Shown piece after piece: positions 1 to 13,586 of a stretch of DNA of 64,000 nt (the stretch's first letter is position 1; every line of letters starts with the position of its first letter). The position numbers and the translations under genes were made by a program. Origin of the DNA: Coffea arabica (Eukaryota > Streptophyta > Magnoliopsida > Gentianales > Rubiaceae); NCBI RefSeq assembly GCF_036785885.1, contig NC_092322.1:36973994-37037993 (forward strand), written 5' to 3'. Below the pieces are notes generated by a model. That model did not search any database, had not been told where the DNA came from, and was given only the letters and a program-made list of their open reading frames with translations.

Positions 1-1281
1 ATATGGATCAAAGTGAAAAACGAAGCCAAACATGTGAAATCTCAAAACTGTCCGTAAAATGAGGTTTTTGGTAGTCACAGGTATTTCGATCATTTCATAT
101 GCTATAGTGCTTTGATCGAGCTGAAATTTTACAGACAGCTATAAAACACAATTTTCTACAACTTTCATGTTTTAACCTAAACCTAATTCGGCCACTAACA
201 TACACAAATAAAGCTGGACAGAACAGGGCAGCTTCACTCCTTAAATCTTGAATTTAGTGCATTCAAGGTCTAACCTTCACATTTCTAGCTTGAACTACTA
301 CTTCAACTTCTTATACAAGATTATAGACATTATATGCTCTCTAAACAACAAGGAATACAACTGAACCATAGAAACCCCAACTCAAAATCCATCAAAAATC
401 ATCAAAACTACTTAGGTAACTATCATTAGCCAAGAATTTAAGTTGCTATACAAACTTAAACAAGTTTAAGGAAAGCAAAATGGAAAAACCAGCCTTAGTA
501 CCTTGCCAAAGATGCTTTCAAGAGAAACCTCAACATTTTCTTCCAAACTTTGATACACCAAGCTTCCCAAGTGCCCAACTAAGAGATTAATCGGTTTAGA
601 TTCTTGATTCTCACTCAAACTAAGCTAAGCCCCAAGATAAAATGAAGTTTTCTTCTCTTGTTTTTTTTCCCTCAAGGTTCGGCCACCATAGCTGCAAAAT
701 GAAGAAAGAATGAAGTCCAAGAAAGATAAGAAGCTTGGATTTGAGTTTGGTCAAAGATAGTTGGATGTTCTCCAAGTGTCCACACAAGTTTTGATCTTGA
801 ATTTTCTTCTTTTTCCTTTCTTTTTAAGTAAAAAATTTTGGCTCTCTCTCTAGGATAATTAGGGCTGATATTTTTTCACTAATAACAATGGGATTAAGTT
901 AATGAAGTGGTGGTCAAGTGGTGTGTTCAATCGGTAGTGAACGGTACACGTCGGTTCACACCGTTTTTCCTTAACTCGCATATACTAGGGTTTTATCTTA
1001 TAATTCACTAACTTATTATTCTCACTTCTAATCACACTCTTAATATCATCTAAAAATCGCATTGAATCATTAAATTTAATACACACTCCGTACCTAATAA
1101 TTACACTTCCAAAAGACGTAAAACCCTAATTTACGCTAACGAGAAAACCAAAGAAAAACCCTTGATTCTATGTTTGTTTGCGCTTATTGTAGGGTGAATA
1201 AGTAGTAAGGCTATTAGAAAGGAATAAATTCCAAATAAAATGGAATTTTAAAGAAAATATAAGGGATTTTACACGTCCTCA
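1..1281 (-). repeat. 3' LTR of the Tekay-like element (partial)
   Basis: It matches 8927-9316 joined to 12694-13586 almost base for base, apart from the solo-LTR insertion in the other copy. It ends in CCTCA at 1281, directly against the purine tract. Only the inner part of the LTR is in the window. Confidence 0.9.
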
Positions 1282-1297
1282 TACTCTCTCCCCCTTA
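1282..1297 (-). other. Polypurine tract of the Tekay-like element
   Basis: On the minus strand this reads as an A/G-rich run (AAGGGGGAGAGAGTA) directly before the LTR start TGAGGACGTG. It is the expected plus-strand priming site for reverse transcription. Confidence 0.8.
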
Positions 1298-1330
1298 AAA
1301 GAATTTCGACCTCGAAATTCATATCTTTTG

Positions 1331-4300
1331 TCATAAACAACTCGGGATACTTCTCTTGCATGTCTTCTCCAGCTCCCAGGTTGCTTCCTCCATCTCATGG
1401 TGTTTCCATAGAACCTTAACCAGTGGAATCTGCTTGTTTCTCAAGTCCTTTACCTTCCTATCCAATATTCGAATGGGTCGTTCCTCATAGGCTAAAAACT
1501 CGTCCAGTTCAATATCTTCTGGTGACAAAATGTGAGTCGGATCCAGATGATATTTCTTAAGTAAAGAAACATGAAACACATCATGAATCCGAGACTAACT
1601 AGCTGGTAATTCTAGTCGATAAGCCACTTTTCCTATCCATTGGAGTATATTAAAGGGTCCTATATATCTCGATTGTAACTTTTTCCCTTTTCCTGCTTTA
1701 ATTTTTCCTTTCAATGGAGTAACCCTAAAAAACACGTTATCCCCTATCTCAAACTCCAACTCCTTCCTCCAACGATCGGCATAGCTCTTTTGTCAACTTT
1801 GGGCCGTTTGAAGCCTTTGACGAATCACCTTTACCTTTTTGTAGGCTTCCTTAACCCATGGTATTGTGAACGGATCTATAATCTTCCTCTCTCCTACTTC
1901 ATCCCAATAGATTGAAGATCGACACTTTCATCCATACAATACTTCATATGGGGCCATTTGAATATAAGAGTGATAACTATTGTTGTACGCGAAATCAACC
2001 AGGGTTAAATATTGGCTCCAACTCCCTCCAAAATCTACAATACAGGCTCTCAGCATATCATCAAGAGTTTGAATGTTTCTCTCAGATTGTCCATTGGTTT
2101 GAGGATGATACATTGTACTATAGCTCAATTTAGTTCCTAGAGCCTCTTGCGGCTTCTGCTAGAATCGAGATACAAATCTAGGGTCTCTGTCGGATACGAT
2201 ACTTACTGGTACCCCATGTAGTCTCACAACTTCATCCATATAGAGTTTGGCAAGTTTTCTAAAGAGTATTTCATATTAACTGGTAGGAAATGTGTGGTCT
2301 TAGTTAATCGGTCCACTATCACCCAGATCGCATCATGACCTTTTTGAATTCGTGGTAACCCTGATACGAAATCCATCGTTATATGCTCCCACTTCCATTC
2401 AGGGATCTCTAAAGGCTGTAACAGACCCGACGGTTTTTGATACTCAACTTTCACTTGTTGGCACGTAAGACACTTTTGTACAAATTGGGCAATCTCCGCT
2501 TTCATATTATCCCACCAATATAAAGTTTTGAGATCCTGGTACATCTTACCACTATCTGGATGCACCGTATACCTAGAATGGTGAGAGTCCTCCAAAATCT
2601 CCTTCTTCAGTTTTTCATCCTTAGGTACAACGACGCAATTTCGAAACCTTAAAATCCCATCAGTCTAGGTTAAAATCAGGCAATTTGTCATTCTTCATTC
2701 TTTCCACCCACTTCTGTACCGTTGGTTCTTTCATTTGGCCCTCTTTAATCCGATTCAACAGTGTCGATTTCACCTCAATATTTTCAAAAATAACTTTCTG
2801 TGGCTTCTGATGAGAGTTCTATTCACATACATCCTCCAACAAGTTCCACTCTCCCACCATTGAACTTGCTAGTTGAGCCTTTCGACTTAAGGTATCTGCT
2901 ACAACGTTGATTTTTCCTGAATGGTAATTAATCGTACAATTATAGTCTTCTAAAAACTTCACCCACCGACGTTGTCTTAGATTGAGCTCTTTCTGAGAGA
3001 ATAAGTACTTAAAACTTTTATGGTTGGTATATACCTCAAATGTCACTCCGTACAAATAATGCCGCCGTTTCTTCAAAACAAAAACAACTGCTGCAAATTC
3101 TAAGTCATGGGTTGTATAGTTTTGTTCATGAGCCTTTAACGTACGAGATGCGTAGGTAATCACATTCCTATTTTGCATCAAAACACACCCTAACCCTTCT
3201 CTCGAAGCATCGGTATCAACCGTATAGCTATCCTTCCCATTTGGCAGAATTAACACTAGAGCCATGGTCAATTGCTTCTTAACCTCATGAAAACTATTTT
3301 CGTACTTAATATCCTAATATATTTTTCTTGTTTCTTTGTCAAATTAGTTAGGGGTCTTGCAATCTTTGAGAAATTCTTTATAAACCGGCGGTAGTACCCC
3401 GCTAGACCCAAAAAACTTCGCACCTCAGTAGGATTCTCCGGCCGTTTCCATTTAGCTACAACTTCCACTTTAGCCGGGTCTACAGTAAGTCCCTCCTTTG
3501 AAATTATATGGTCTAGGAATGCCACTTTTTCTAACTAAAATTCACACTTGCTAAATTTAGCAAACAACTTGTGCTCTCTTAGGGTTTGTAATACTATTGT
3601 CAAGTGTTGCTCATGCTCCTCCCTTATTTAAGAGTATACCAACATATCATCAATAAACACCACCACAAACCTATCCGAATAGGATTTAAACACTCGATGC
3701 ATTAGATCTATGAATGCCACTGGAGCATTGGTAAGCTAAAAGGCATTACCGCAAACTCGAAATGCCCATATCGAGTGTTAAAGGCTGTTTTTGGCACATC
3801 CTCCTTTCTATTTTTCAATTGATAATACCCTTGTCGAAGATCCAACTTAGAGAACACCACAGCCTCTTGTAATTAATCAAATAACTCATCGATGTAGGGC
3901 AAAGGATATTTATTCTTAATGGTTACTGCATTCAATCCTTGATAATCAATGCATAATCTTAAACTTCTGTCCTTCTTTTTGACAAATAACACTGGAGCGC
4001 CCCATGGCGATTCGCTCTCATGTATGTATCCCCGCTCTAACAAGTCTTACAATTGAAATTTTAACTCCTTAAATTCAGCGGGTACCATTCGATAAGGGGT
4101 TTTTGAAATGGGCGTAGTTCCAGGTGCTAGGTCAATCTTAAATTCAATCTCTCTTTCGGGTGGTAATGACGCAAGCTTCTCCGGGAATACGTTGGGATAT
4201 TCATTGATCACCGGCATCTCTTCTAACCTAGTCTTTTCTCCTGGGGTGTTAACTAGGAAAGCTGGATACCCCCGTGCTCCATGACTAAGCAATTTCCTAG

Positions 4301-4700
4301 CCTTTATTCTCGAAATGATTGCAGACGAGACTAAGATACCCCTCACATCTAGCTTTAAAGTTGCCTCACCAGGTATGCAAAACTCGACCACTTTCATCCT
4401 ATAATCTACCCGAGTATGATAATGGGCTAACCAATCCATGCGTAGAATAACATCGTACCCCTTAATGACTAGACTTATGAGGTCAACTACTAATTTTTGC
4501 TCACCAACCTAAATGTCGCATTTTCTATACATCTCATTGGCAAGTAAAGTTTGGTTACCCGTAGGCGTCTTGACTTCTAAGTCATATGGTAACCTTTCAG
4601 ATTTCACATCAATTTCAAGCATAAAGGTGGGGCTAACAAAAGAATGGGTAGCATCAGGGTCTATCAAAATTTTGGCTAAACGATGAAAAATAGGAATCGT
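1331..4700 (-). pseudogene. Tekay-like pol (protease, RT, RNase H, integrase, chromodomain), degenerate
   Basis: Reading right to left: a protease remnant near 4640-4675 keeps the catalytic Asp, but the usual DSGATHSF reads DPDATHSF. RT lead-in follows at 4047-4439, then the RT catalytic motif as FIDD at 3646-3657 in a stretch with stops, the RT end at 3268-3525, RNase H ([14 protein letters not shown]) at 2819-3271, the integrase zinc finger (HxH and CLTC) and core start (TMDFVSGLP) at 2224-2595, the integrase core end with GQSER at 1928-2128, and a chromodomain (ILDRKV, VLWKHHEMEEATWE) at 1331-1579. Order and domains are those of a chromovirus. At least six stops or frame changes break it. 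The chromodomain normally steers integration to chromatin; here it survives as an open frame of its own. Confidence 0.88.
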
Positions 4701-5938
4701 ACCTTCCATTACCTCCGTCGATTCAGGTACCGATTGCTCGTCCAACGAATACATTCTGGTTGGTACCCTTGACTTGGTCCTTTCTACGTTGGTTGGTTTA
4801 GGGTTCGATTGGCCAGCCAACTGTGCATCATTAATTAGTGGGCAGTTAGCAATCTGATGCTCCGTACTTCCACACCTTAAACATTTTCGAGCTTTTCTCC
4901 AGCAATTGTTCTCAGTATGGTTCGACTTCTCACAATACCCACATGATACTCGGGGGGCGGATGTCTGGCCTCCCTGTGGGACGCCTCTCCCTTGTTCCCT
5001 TCCACTTTGGGGTCCCCTCGAAGTACCTCCTCTGGATGTACTCGTAAACCTTCCACCTCCAGCTCCACGATCGATTTTAGGGAAGGGCATGTTTCGATCA
5101 CTCTGTGCCGGCCCTTGACTTCCGCCAGGTACACCTCTCCGTTTGGCATGAAAATTCCTTACTTGTGCTCTGGCGATTTCTATTTTCTGAGCCTTTTCCA
5201 AGATCTCCGTACAAGTGTTGATTTGGGCTACCGCCAAATCCTCCTGTATTTCTACATTAAGGCCCTGCACAAACTTCTTTATCCTCCTTTGCTCCGTAAC
5301 TATCAATTCAGGAGCAAATTTGGATAGTTTCGTGAATTGAATCTTATACTCAGCTACACTTAGGGTGCCCTGACGAAACTTAATAAATCGTCATCTCTCT
5401 TCTCCTGAACGATAGGTGGGAGATATTTCTCGTTAAATTCTCTCATGAAATTTAACCAAGTCCATGCGGTTCCCTCTCTCTCCCACTTAGCTCGAACTAC
5501 GTTCCACCAGGCCTTGACTGATCCCTCAAACTGGAAGGTAGCAAACTGCATTTGTCTCTCCTCTGCATAGTTTAAAGCAGCGAAGATATTGATCATTGTT
5601 TCTAACCACCTCTTTGCTACCTTTGGGTCCGGTCCTCCCAGAAATTTAGGAGGAGAGAATTTTTGGAATCTCTTTAGGGCCCTATGTTGCCCCATTTCTG
5701 GATCCTTAGGTTGATTCACAGGAGATTGACACTGTTGCTCTACTAAACGAGTAAGAATATTGGTCATCTGTTGAATTGTAGTTGCCACCTGGTCGCTCCC
5801 TTCCGCTCAGGGTCCAGGTTTCAATCCAACTGTTTCACCTCTTTCCCCTCTCGGTTCTTGCACCAGTTCTTATGCCTGTCTACCCCCACGCCCACGAGTA
5901 GCTCCCTGATCCTGATTTCTTCTACCTTCCATGCTTCT
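4509..5938 (-). pseudogene. Tekay-like gag, degenerate
   Basis: The capsid part (5360-5788) has the retrotransposon gag core (RFQKFSPPKFLGGPDP, KAWWNVVRAKWE, FMREFNEKYLPP). After a frame break near 5306-5360, a Gly/Arg-rich region and a CCHC zinc knuckle (CLRCGSTEHQIANCP) follow at 4509-5306. A likely start lies upstream near 5931, followed soon by a stop. Function in a live element: form the particle and package RNA. It runs directly into the protease remnant, as in a fused gag-pol chromovirus. Confidence 0.85.
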
Positions 5939-6262
5939 TGACTAACCAACTATATAAATGTAAACAAAATAAGGTATAGCTCAAGTAAACTGTTTCCTAA
6001 TCATAAAGTAGAGGCAATAAATCACATTCAAAATAAACATTTCGTTAACATACATAGCAAAATGAGTCACATAACAAGTTAGAAAATACTATACATGCCA
6101 ACCTAATCAAGTCAAAGGCTTATACTAGCCAAGGGACATAGAACAAAACAAACCCTATTTACATCCACCTTAACACGTCAAATTCAAAGACAAAAGGGAA
6201 CGTGTCATCCCACTATGTCCCTAGCTACCTTATACAAAACTCTCAAACCCTAAACTAGGAAT

Positions 6263-6856
6263 CTAGGTGAATGCCGACCCAACCGACTTCTCCTCCGGGT
6301 CCTCCTCAGGATTCTCCGCGGGATCCTCCTTAGGAGTCTCCTCGGGGTCACTGGGGACAGCAGGTCCTTGACCCTTCTCGGCCAAGTTCTGAGCCACATC
6401 CTCCACTAGGGTCCCGCACTCAATCAAGATACAATCGGTCCGGTCTCTGACATCTCCAACTACTCGAACAAGGCGACCAGTAACCGCCTGAGCCTACTCC
6501 CTGAAGGCATTAGTCCGCTCCTGCTCCTCAAGAACTGAAGTCTCAAGCTCTCGGATCCTGGCACTCTGTACTCGGAGGGCTGCCTGGAGATGCTCTATCT
6601 CCGTCTGATGCCTTCGACTGGCACTACCCAACCGTCTTCTCTCTTCCTCCACGGCAAGTACTACCCTATTGGGGTAGGAGTAGGTTTTCGAGCAGTTGCA
6701 ATGTCGAATCTTGCGCGCCGGAGACCACCGACATACGGGTCCACTGGGACTCTCCTGGTAGGTAAGTGCACGACATACAGGCCCCACAAGATGCACCTGG
6801 TCGGTAGGTACAGGCTGAGATGGCCTGACACCCCCAGTAGCATCTTGCCCCTCCAT
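6263..6856 (-). pseudogene. Extra coiled-coil ORF upstream of gag in the Tekay-like element
   Basis: An open frame begins at ATG 6856 and, apart from one in-frame TAG near 6495, stays open to TAG at 6263 (about 197 codons). The middle is rich in Glu, Arg and Gln with heptad-like spacing (EEERRRLGSASRRHQTEIEH), suggesting a coiled coil. The C-terminal part is a Pro-Glu-Asp acidic tail (PEETPKEDPAENPEEDPEE). It lies between the primer site and gag, in gag orientation. No known enzymatic motif is seen. It could be an accessory protein specific to this family or a captured host fragment; the function is unknown. Confidence 0.55.
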
Positions 6857-7007
6857 AACCTACGTTACAAGTAACATTGCAAGAATAAACAAGTTAGACA
6901 TATATATCAAGGCTACAGGCCTATTCTCAAGTGTGAAACCCTAGCCTATCATAACCAAGGAATATCAGGTATAAATCACTCAATCTACCCAGATTAATTT
7001 AAACTTA

Positions 7008-7020
7008 GGCTCTGATACCA
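7008..7020 (-). other. Primer binding site (initiator tRNA-Met type)
   Basis: The minus strand reads TGGTATCAGAGCC, the standard plant initiator-Met PBS, two bases inside the right (5') LTR. It fixes the element's orientation and the LTR boundary at 7023. Confidence 0.9.
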
Positions 7021-9316
7021 CCTGTGACGACCCCACCTCCCCTTAGGACGTACCCTAGGGTTTAGCGAGCTGCCTACCTAACTCTCGTTAGGATTCACTC
7101 ACTCGTATCTCGAGAATTTAACTTACATCCATAGAAAAATAAATAACACAACAAATCAAACTTATTATATACATTGATGCACAAACCCAGATACAAATCT
7201 TCTACACACCAAAATACTTTAAAGTGATTACAATTCAAGTACAAACAACCCTAGTCGGGTGCTAGCGCGAGTACAAGTCAAAATTCAAAACAACTAAACT
7301 ACGCTAGTCTGTACACGTCTCACGTCTCGCTCGTATCCCCTATAAGGAAAACAAAACTAACGGAGTGAGCTAAAGTTCAGTGATGTTCCAAATAGCAAAT
7401 TGACCATTAATGAACAGTGAATATATCATAATAGTGAAATAGCGAGTATAACAAGTCAAGAAAATGAGCCATATACTTTGGATAGCCAATATTTCACATT
7501 CCGTAATCCACATAAATGGATACAATTGCCTTTGCAGCTTGATCAAGTAGTAGTTGGCACTCCGTCAATTTTCAAGTAAGGTAACTAGTCTAGTAGTATG
7601 CCACTTAACTCCAATCTCCTTCCACCAGCCAAACCCCTTGCCGGACCTGAACTCCACAATAAACACTGGTGGTAATACTCGAGTATACCGATTAGTCGAG
7701 GAGATAACACTCCACTCGACATCACTAACTACCCAGGGTTCGTTATCAAATCGACCAAACCCTTGCCGGCTCAACTTGACTAACTAGCCACAGGATTTTT
7801 TGGAATTCCAAACAAGATATAATTCATATGCATGTATATCAATTCAAGTGAAATCAATGACCAAGAACAAATCACATTAGGGCAAGTACGATAAAGTACA
7901 CGCTTGCCCTATCAATCCACTCATATATCATGTAATCACATTGTTCAAGTATTAAATACAAGTGTCAAGTGCAATCAGGTATTTGGAAGCACTCACCAAA
8001 AAATGTAGTGCCTCTACGGGTCACGTTTGGGTATTACTCCGTGTTTGGAGTCCAAATCTGCGAGAAAACATTGTTTAAGAGCTGTGAAAATTAATTAAGG
8101 TTCGAAACTTAAACGTTTCATTTAACGAGAATCAAGTAATTGAAACTTATTTAGAGAATATTCGTAAAACTCTTGCTCACTCTTCAAACTATGAAACTTT
8201 GAAGCAATTGTACTTTGAAATATCATGTGAGTCGAAGAAATGGGAAAAACGTAGTTTTATTGGTCGTAAATTTCATTTTTCCAAGGGTATAAGTTTCGGC
8301 TGAATGCTAATTTATAGATCTCTATGAAACAAGACTTGAATACCCTAAACGATTCAAGTTCGATTCGTCCTCAAATGCTTACTCAAGTCATGAGTAAATC
8401 TACCTAACTTTCGAGTGAAAATTTGGACAGCACGCCCTTTGTGTTTACCTAGTTTCTAACCATTTATGACTTTATTATTTTTCTCAATTCAGCCCCAAAA
8501 TAGACATAAGTAATGTTACCAACATAGCCCATCAGTTAGACTCCAACATCATCCAATTATAACACAAGTCAACTAAGGCAATCGGAAAGCAGTTTTGAAG
8601 ACAAAAACTAAACAGCAGATTTGACGTCCCTTAGCATTTCGGTCACAACCGACGCTACACTTATTGGATTGGAATGAATTTTATACCACTTCTAAGCTAA
8701 GACAAAGGGCCACAACTTTCATGAAGACAATCTAACCCAGTTCACAATTGATCTAGGTCGAATTTGCAAAATACAGAACAAGAATTTCCTTGTCAGTATG
8801 GTTGTCAGTACTGAATGCAAATGGCAATAACTCAGGCTACACAATTCCGTTTGAGGCAGTTTTAAATGCGTTGGAAAGCTGAAACATAGGGTTAAAACTT
8901 TCATGTTTTGGTCAAAGGCTGATTTGATACGGATCAAAGTGAAAAAAAGAAGCCAAACATTTGAAATCTCAAAAATGTCCGCAAAATGAGGTTTTTGGCA
9001 GTCACATGTATTTCGATCATTTCATATGCTATAGTACTCTGATCGAGCTGAAATTTTACAGGCAGCTATAAAACACAATTTTCTACAACTTTTATGTTTT
9101 AACCTAAGCCTAATTCAGCCTCTAACATACACAAATAAAGCTGGTCAGAACAGGGCAGTTTCACTCCTTAAATCTGGAATTTAGTGCATTCACGGTCTAA
9201 CCTTCACATTTCTAGCTTGAACTACTACTTCAACTACCTATATAAGATTATAGACATCATATGCTCTCTAAACAACAATGAATATAACTGAACCATACAA
9301 ACCCTAACTCAAAATC

Positions 9317-12300
9317 TGTGACAATCCCACCTCACCCTAAGGCGAGCCAAAGGGTTCGGCGGACCGCCTGCCCAGTTCTCGCCAGGACTACGGAGTCAAA
9401 TCACTTAAAACCCTACAACCGCGCACCGGAATCCAAAGAAAACAAGCAATTGGAGACCACCAAGCCAAAATAAAACTTACCAAACCATACGGACACCAGA
9501 AGTGTTCATCCAGCCAAGTAAAAGTACCATCTCAACAAGTACACTTAATTGACATGGTTAATCTCTTTAATAAATACAAACACTGAAAGGTTTAAAAGTT
9601 TAACAAGCAATACAAGTTGGAATATTCACGAGGGATCAAAGTACAATTAGGGTTTCAAATACAGAGGTGCTATACAAAAGAATAACTAGAGCTCGCTCTA
9701 CTTCTTTCTTCAAAATCATGGTTCAAAAGTATTGTTCCCTGTAAGGAAAACAAAAAAATAACGGGACGGGGTGAGCTAGAAGCTCAATGAGGTACCAAAA
9801 TTATAAATAGTAGAAATCATGAGAAATCACTTTTAAGGCACTTATTCACATCAAATACGAGAAATAAATGAACACCACAATATGAAGGATACAGGTGGCT
9901 CTCAGGAGCCAAATTCCCATTTGCTTCACCGAAACTTGATCGAAATAATAGTTGACACTCCGTCAACGTTAAAGAAGTAACCAATACCGTAGGCTCCACT
10001 TTCTCCGATTCCTTCCACCTAACATACCCCTACCAGACCCGAAATCCAATCAGTTCAGAAATGGTAATACTCGAGTATACCGGAATCAAGGGTCTCAATA
10101 CCCAAAGATCCCAAAACAGACTACCGTGATTTGTTATCTAATTGACCAGACCCTTGCCGGCCCGACTCAAGTAACTAGCCACAGGTGTTGAGCTCAGAGG
10201 TTACAGAAAGGTCGTTGGATACAAGCCTCCAAACAACGTCAGAACAGATACAGATACAGATACAGATAACAGATACAGATACAGATACAGATAACAGTTT
10301 CAGATTCGCATCAAAATTGGCATATGAACAGACAAGAGAACGAGTGTGATAAAGTACACCCTCGTCTCAAACAAAATAAACAGATAGTTCAATCGTTCAT
10401 GTCATAGATTGCATGTACAGAGACCGAGTTAAACACAAGTGAGGGGAGTGGTACACTCACCAGTTCAAATAAGGATAACTTCAAAAGTTTCCTTCCCAAG
10501 TGTGGCTTTAATCGTCGGCACCTCCTACAACAATCAAGGCAAACACTTAAGACTCAACTCCAAGATCTAGTATGGAATTCGCAAGTGAGACTCGGTTACG
10601 AGCCATATGCCTAGTCAAAAGGGCCATTAATGCAAAGCGAAGAGGTGACCTCGGAGTGAAAAGGTAACATTAGTCTTAAAGGCATGAACAACCTCAAAAC
10701 TTTACCTACAAAGACTGACCAACTCCAAATGTGAAGTAGAAAATGAAAGTAAGGTCAATACTAGAAAAACAGGATTTTTCAGTTTCGCGCAACCCTATAT
10801 GAAAAATCATATCTCAAGTTTTGTAAGTCCAAAATTAATAAAGGTATACCGTTGGAAAATACATTCAAAGGGCTATAACTTTCCAGAAAACACCATTGTA
10901 AGACTCGGAACGTAAGTCAGTCAAATTCAAGTCGCAAGTCGCTGCTTTATCCAATGGAAGACAGAACAGGTACAATATTTCAGTCAACTTTGAAAAATCA
11001 CCATAAATTGGACAGACAGAAACAGGGTCTGAAATTTACACGGTTTATAGCCCTATGAATCTAGTTTAAAACGCAATGAACAGAACTCAATTCTGACATT
11101 CCTACATCAAGATGTAGCAACCCAATCACAAACTATCAAGCACCTTTAATTAGAGCCACAATACGCTTCAAAACAACCAAATGGTATCTCAACAAAGAAA
11201 CCCTAGAAAAGCCCCAATTATAAACCCTAAAACCAAAAGATAGTTTTGATGTCATTTAGCGGAATGGACACAACTGGAGCTACACTTATCAGATTGGGGT
11301 ACAATTTATACCGTTTTGAAGCTAAGACAAAGACCTATAACTTTGATGAAGATCACTCAGTCCAGTTTGTAGTGTATCTAAGTCAAAATTTCCATTTACA
11401 GAACCAGAATCTCACATTCGGGCTTGTTAACCGCCTTATGCGAAAACGACAATAACTCAGGCTACTGAAGTCCGATTGAGGTGTATCTTATGGAGTTTCG
11501 AAGCCAAGACCTATACCTACATTTCTTATGAAGACATCCAAAGCCAAAACATGCATTTTCATGGTAAAAAATGGAAAACTACACGAAAATAGAAATCTGG
11601 GCGCGAAACAGGTTTCATGGACAGTCAAGGGTATTTCGGTCATTTCACAAGATACAGTTCTTGGATCGAGATGAAATTTTACAGGAAGATATTTAACACC
11701 ATTTTCTACAACTTTCATGTTTTAATCTAAGCCTGATTCGGCTTCTAGCATGCTCAAATAAATTCGGACAGAACAGGCTTGTGTGAAACCCTAACTTGGA
11801 AATTTTGCCCCAAACCAGAATTTTTGCACAATCAATCACATCCAACATATATCAACTTCATTTTACACTATAACAAACCCTTAATCCATGGTTAACCAAC
11901 ACTAATCATATGAAATCAGAAAAATCATGAACAAAAGAAAAATTCATCAATCTCAACCATAGGTCATGAAATCATCCATAAAATCACTTATTCAACCACT
12001 ACAAATCACTAATTGAACATTATCAAGATTAAAGGAAAGGTTCCTTAGTCACTTACCTTGCAAACCCAAGAAAAGACACAATTTAGCACCTTTGCTTCTC
12101 AAACCACTTCGCCACACACCTTAATCCTACCAAGAGAAAGGTTTTTATGGAGCAAATCAAGGTTTTAACGGTTGGTTTGTGAGATTGAGCAAGAAATAGA
12201 AGGAAGAAATTGGAAGTTTTTCCTCTTGTTTGTCTCCAAGAAGTTCGGCCAAGAGAGCACAAGAAATGGGAAATTTTTTGTCAAAATTAGCTTTAAAAAG

Positions 12301-12688
12301 GAAACAAATATCTTGGTCAAAAGTCCAAGGATGAATTGGATGGTGACACTTGTCACCTTTTGGTTTAAAACTTATCTTTTTGTCTTTCCAATACTAATCC
12401 ATATAGGTAACATCTAATTATCTTTAAGCACCTTGTAAAATAATATCACTTAATACAAAACTCCAACAATTTACCAAAAATATATTGCATTTACCGCACT
12501 AGCGGATCCCACCTTCGATATACACTCTTAAAACCTCATGAACGAATTTATACTAGAAAAATTATTTTAAAAACCCTATTTGCTCATACCAATTATCCGG
12601 AAAATTTTTCTAATAAGGAAAAGGTATAAAAGGCGTACAATTAAATAAAATAAAGCCTAGAAAATCAAAAAATTTACGGGTTCTCACA
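9317..12688. mobile_element. Solo LTR of a related Tekay-like family
   Basis: A 3372 bp unit begins TGTGACAATCCC and ends TTCTCACA. It is flanked by the perfect 5-bp duplication AAATC (9312-9316 and 12689-12693) and has no internal coding domain, primer site or second LTR. It is therefore a solo LTR left by recombination between two LTRs. Parts are recognisably homologous to the host LTR it sits in: 11641-11760 resembles 9018-9140, and the stretch around 9950 resembles that around 7550. Confidence 0.9.
10243..10297. repeat. ACAGAT microsatellite
   Basis: A run of about eight imperfect ACAGAT units (ACAGATAC, ACAGATAAC) inside the solo LTR. Confidence 0.85.
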
Positions 12689-13586
12689 AAATCCACCAAA
12701 AATCATCAAAACTACTTAGATAACTATCATTAGCCAAGAATTTAAGTTGCTATACAAACTTAAACAAGCTTAGGGAAACCAAAATGGAAAAACCAGCCTT
12801 AGTACCTTGCCAAAGATGCTTTCAAGAGAAATCTCAACCTTTCCTTCCAAACTTTTAGTACACCAAGCTTCCCAAGTGCCCAACTAAGAGATTAATTGGT
12901 TTAGATTCTTGATTCTCACTCAAACTAAGCTAAGCCCCAAGATAAAATGAAGTTTTCTTCTCTTATTTTTTTTCCCTCAAGTTTCAGCCACCATAGCTGC
13001 AAAATGAAGAAAGAATTAAGTCCAAGAAAGGTAAGAAGCTTGGACTTGAGTTTGGTCAAAGATAGTTGGATGTTCTCCAAGTGTCCACACAAGTTTTGAT
13101 CTTGAATTTTCTTCCTTTTCCTTTCTTTTTAAGTCAAAAATTTTGGCTCTCCCTATAGGATAATTAGGGCTGATATTTTTGCACTAATAACAATGGGATT
13201 AAGTTAATGAAGTGATGGTCAAATGGTGTGTTCAATCGATAGTAAACGGTACACGTCGGTTCACACAGTTTTCCTTAATTCGCGTATATTAGGGTTTTAT
13301 CTTATAATTCACTAACTTATTATTCTCACTTCTAATTACACTCTTAATATCATCTAAAACTCACTCTGAATCACTAAATTTAATACACACTCCGTACCGA
13401 ATAATTACACTTCCAAAAGACGTAAAAACCCTAATTTACACTAATGAGAAAACGAAGGGAAAAACCCTTGATTCTATATTTGTTTGCACTTATTGTGGGT
13501 GAATGAGTAGTAAGGCTTTTAGAAAGGAATAAATTCCAAATAAAAGGGAATTTTAAAAAAAGTATAAGGGATTTTACACGTCCTCA

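Larger units (their letters stand above)
1..13586 (-). mobile_element. Tekay/Del-like chromovirus (Ty3/Gypsy LTR retrotransposon), decayed, left end outside window
   Basis: Sequence shows two direct repeats with the same edges (1-1281 and 7023-13586), a purine tract next to the left one and an initiator-Met-type primer site next to the right one. Between them lie minus-strand gag, protease, RT, RNase H and integrase remnants plus a chromodomain, which is the hallmark of plant chromoviruses; the long LTR (about 3.2 kb without its insertion) fits Tekay/Del. Position 1 aligns with about 8927, so roughly 1.9 kb of the left LTR lies outside the window. The 1281 bases of left LTR match right-LTR segments totalling 1283 bases, so the LTR pair is clear. 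Coding regions carry many stops and frameshifts, so it is not autonomous now. The right flank CAAGT (13587-13591) should be the TSD, but its partner is out of view. Confidence 0.9.
7023..13586 (-). repeat. 5' LTR of the Tekay-like element, split by a nested solo LTR
   Basis: It starts TGTGACGACCCC and ends CCTCA on the plus strand. Removing the insertion 9317-12688 and one TSD copy leaves about 3.2 kb. Its inner part aligns with 1-1281. Confidence 0.88.

Noticed and set aside
10243-10297. Possible CRISPR-like direct repeats (ACAGAT units)
   Set aside because: Units are 6-7 bases with no spacers; a plain microsatellite in a plant solo LTR.
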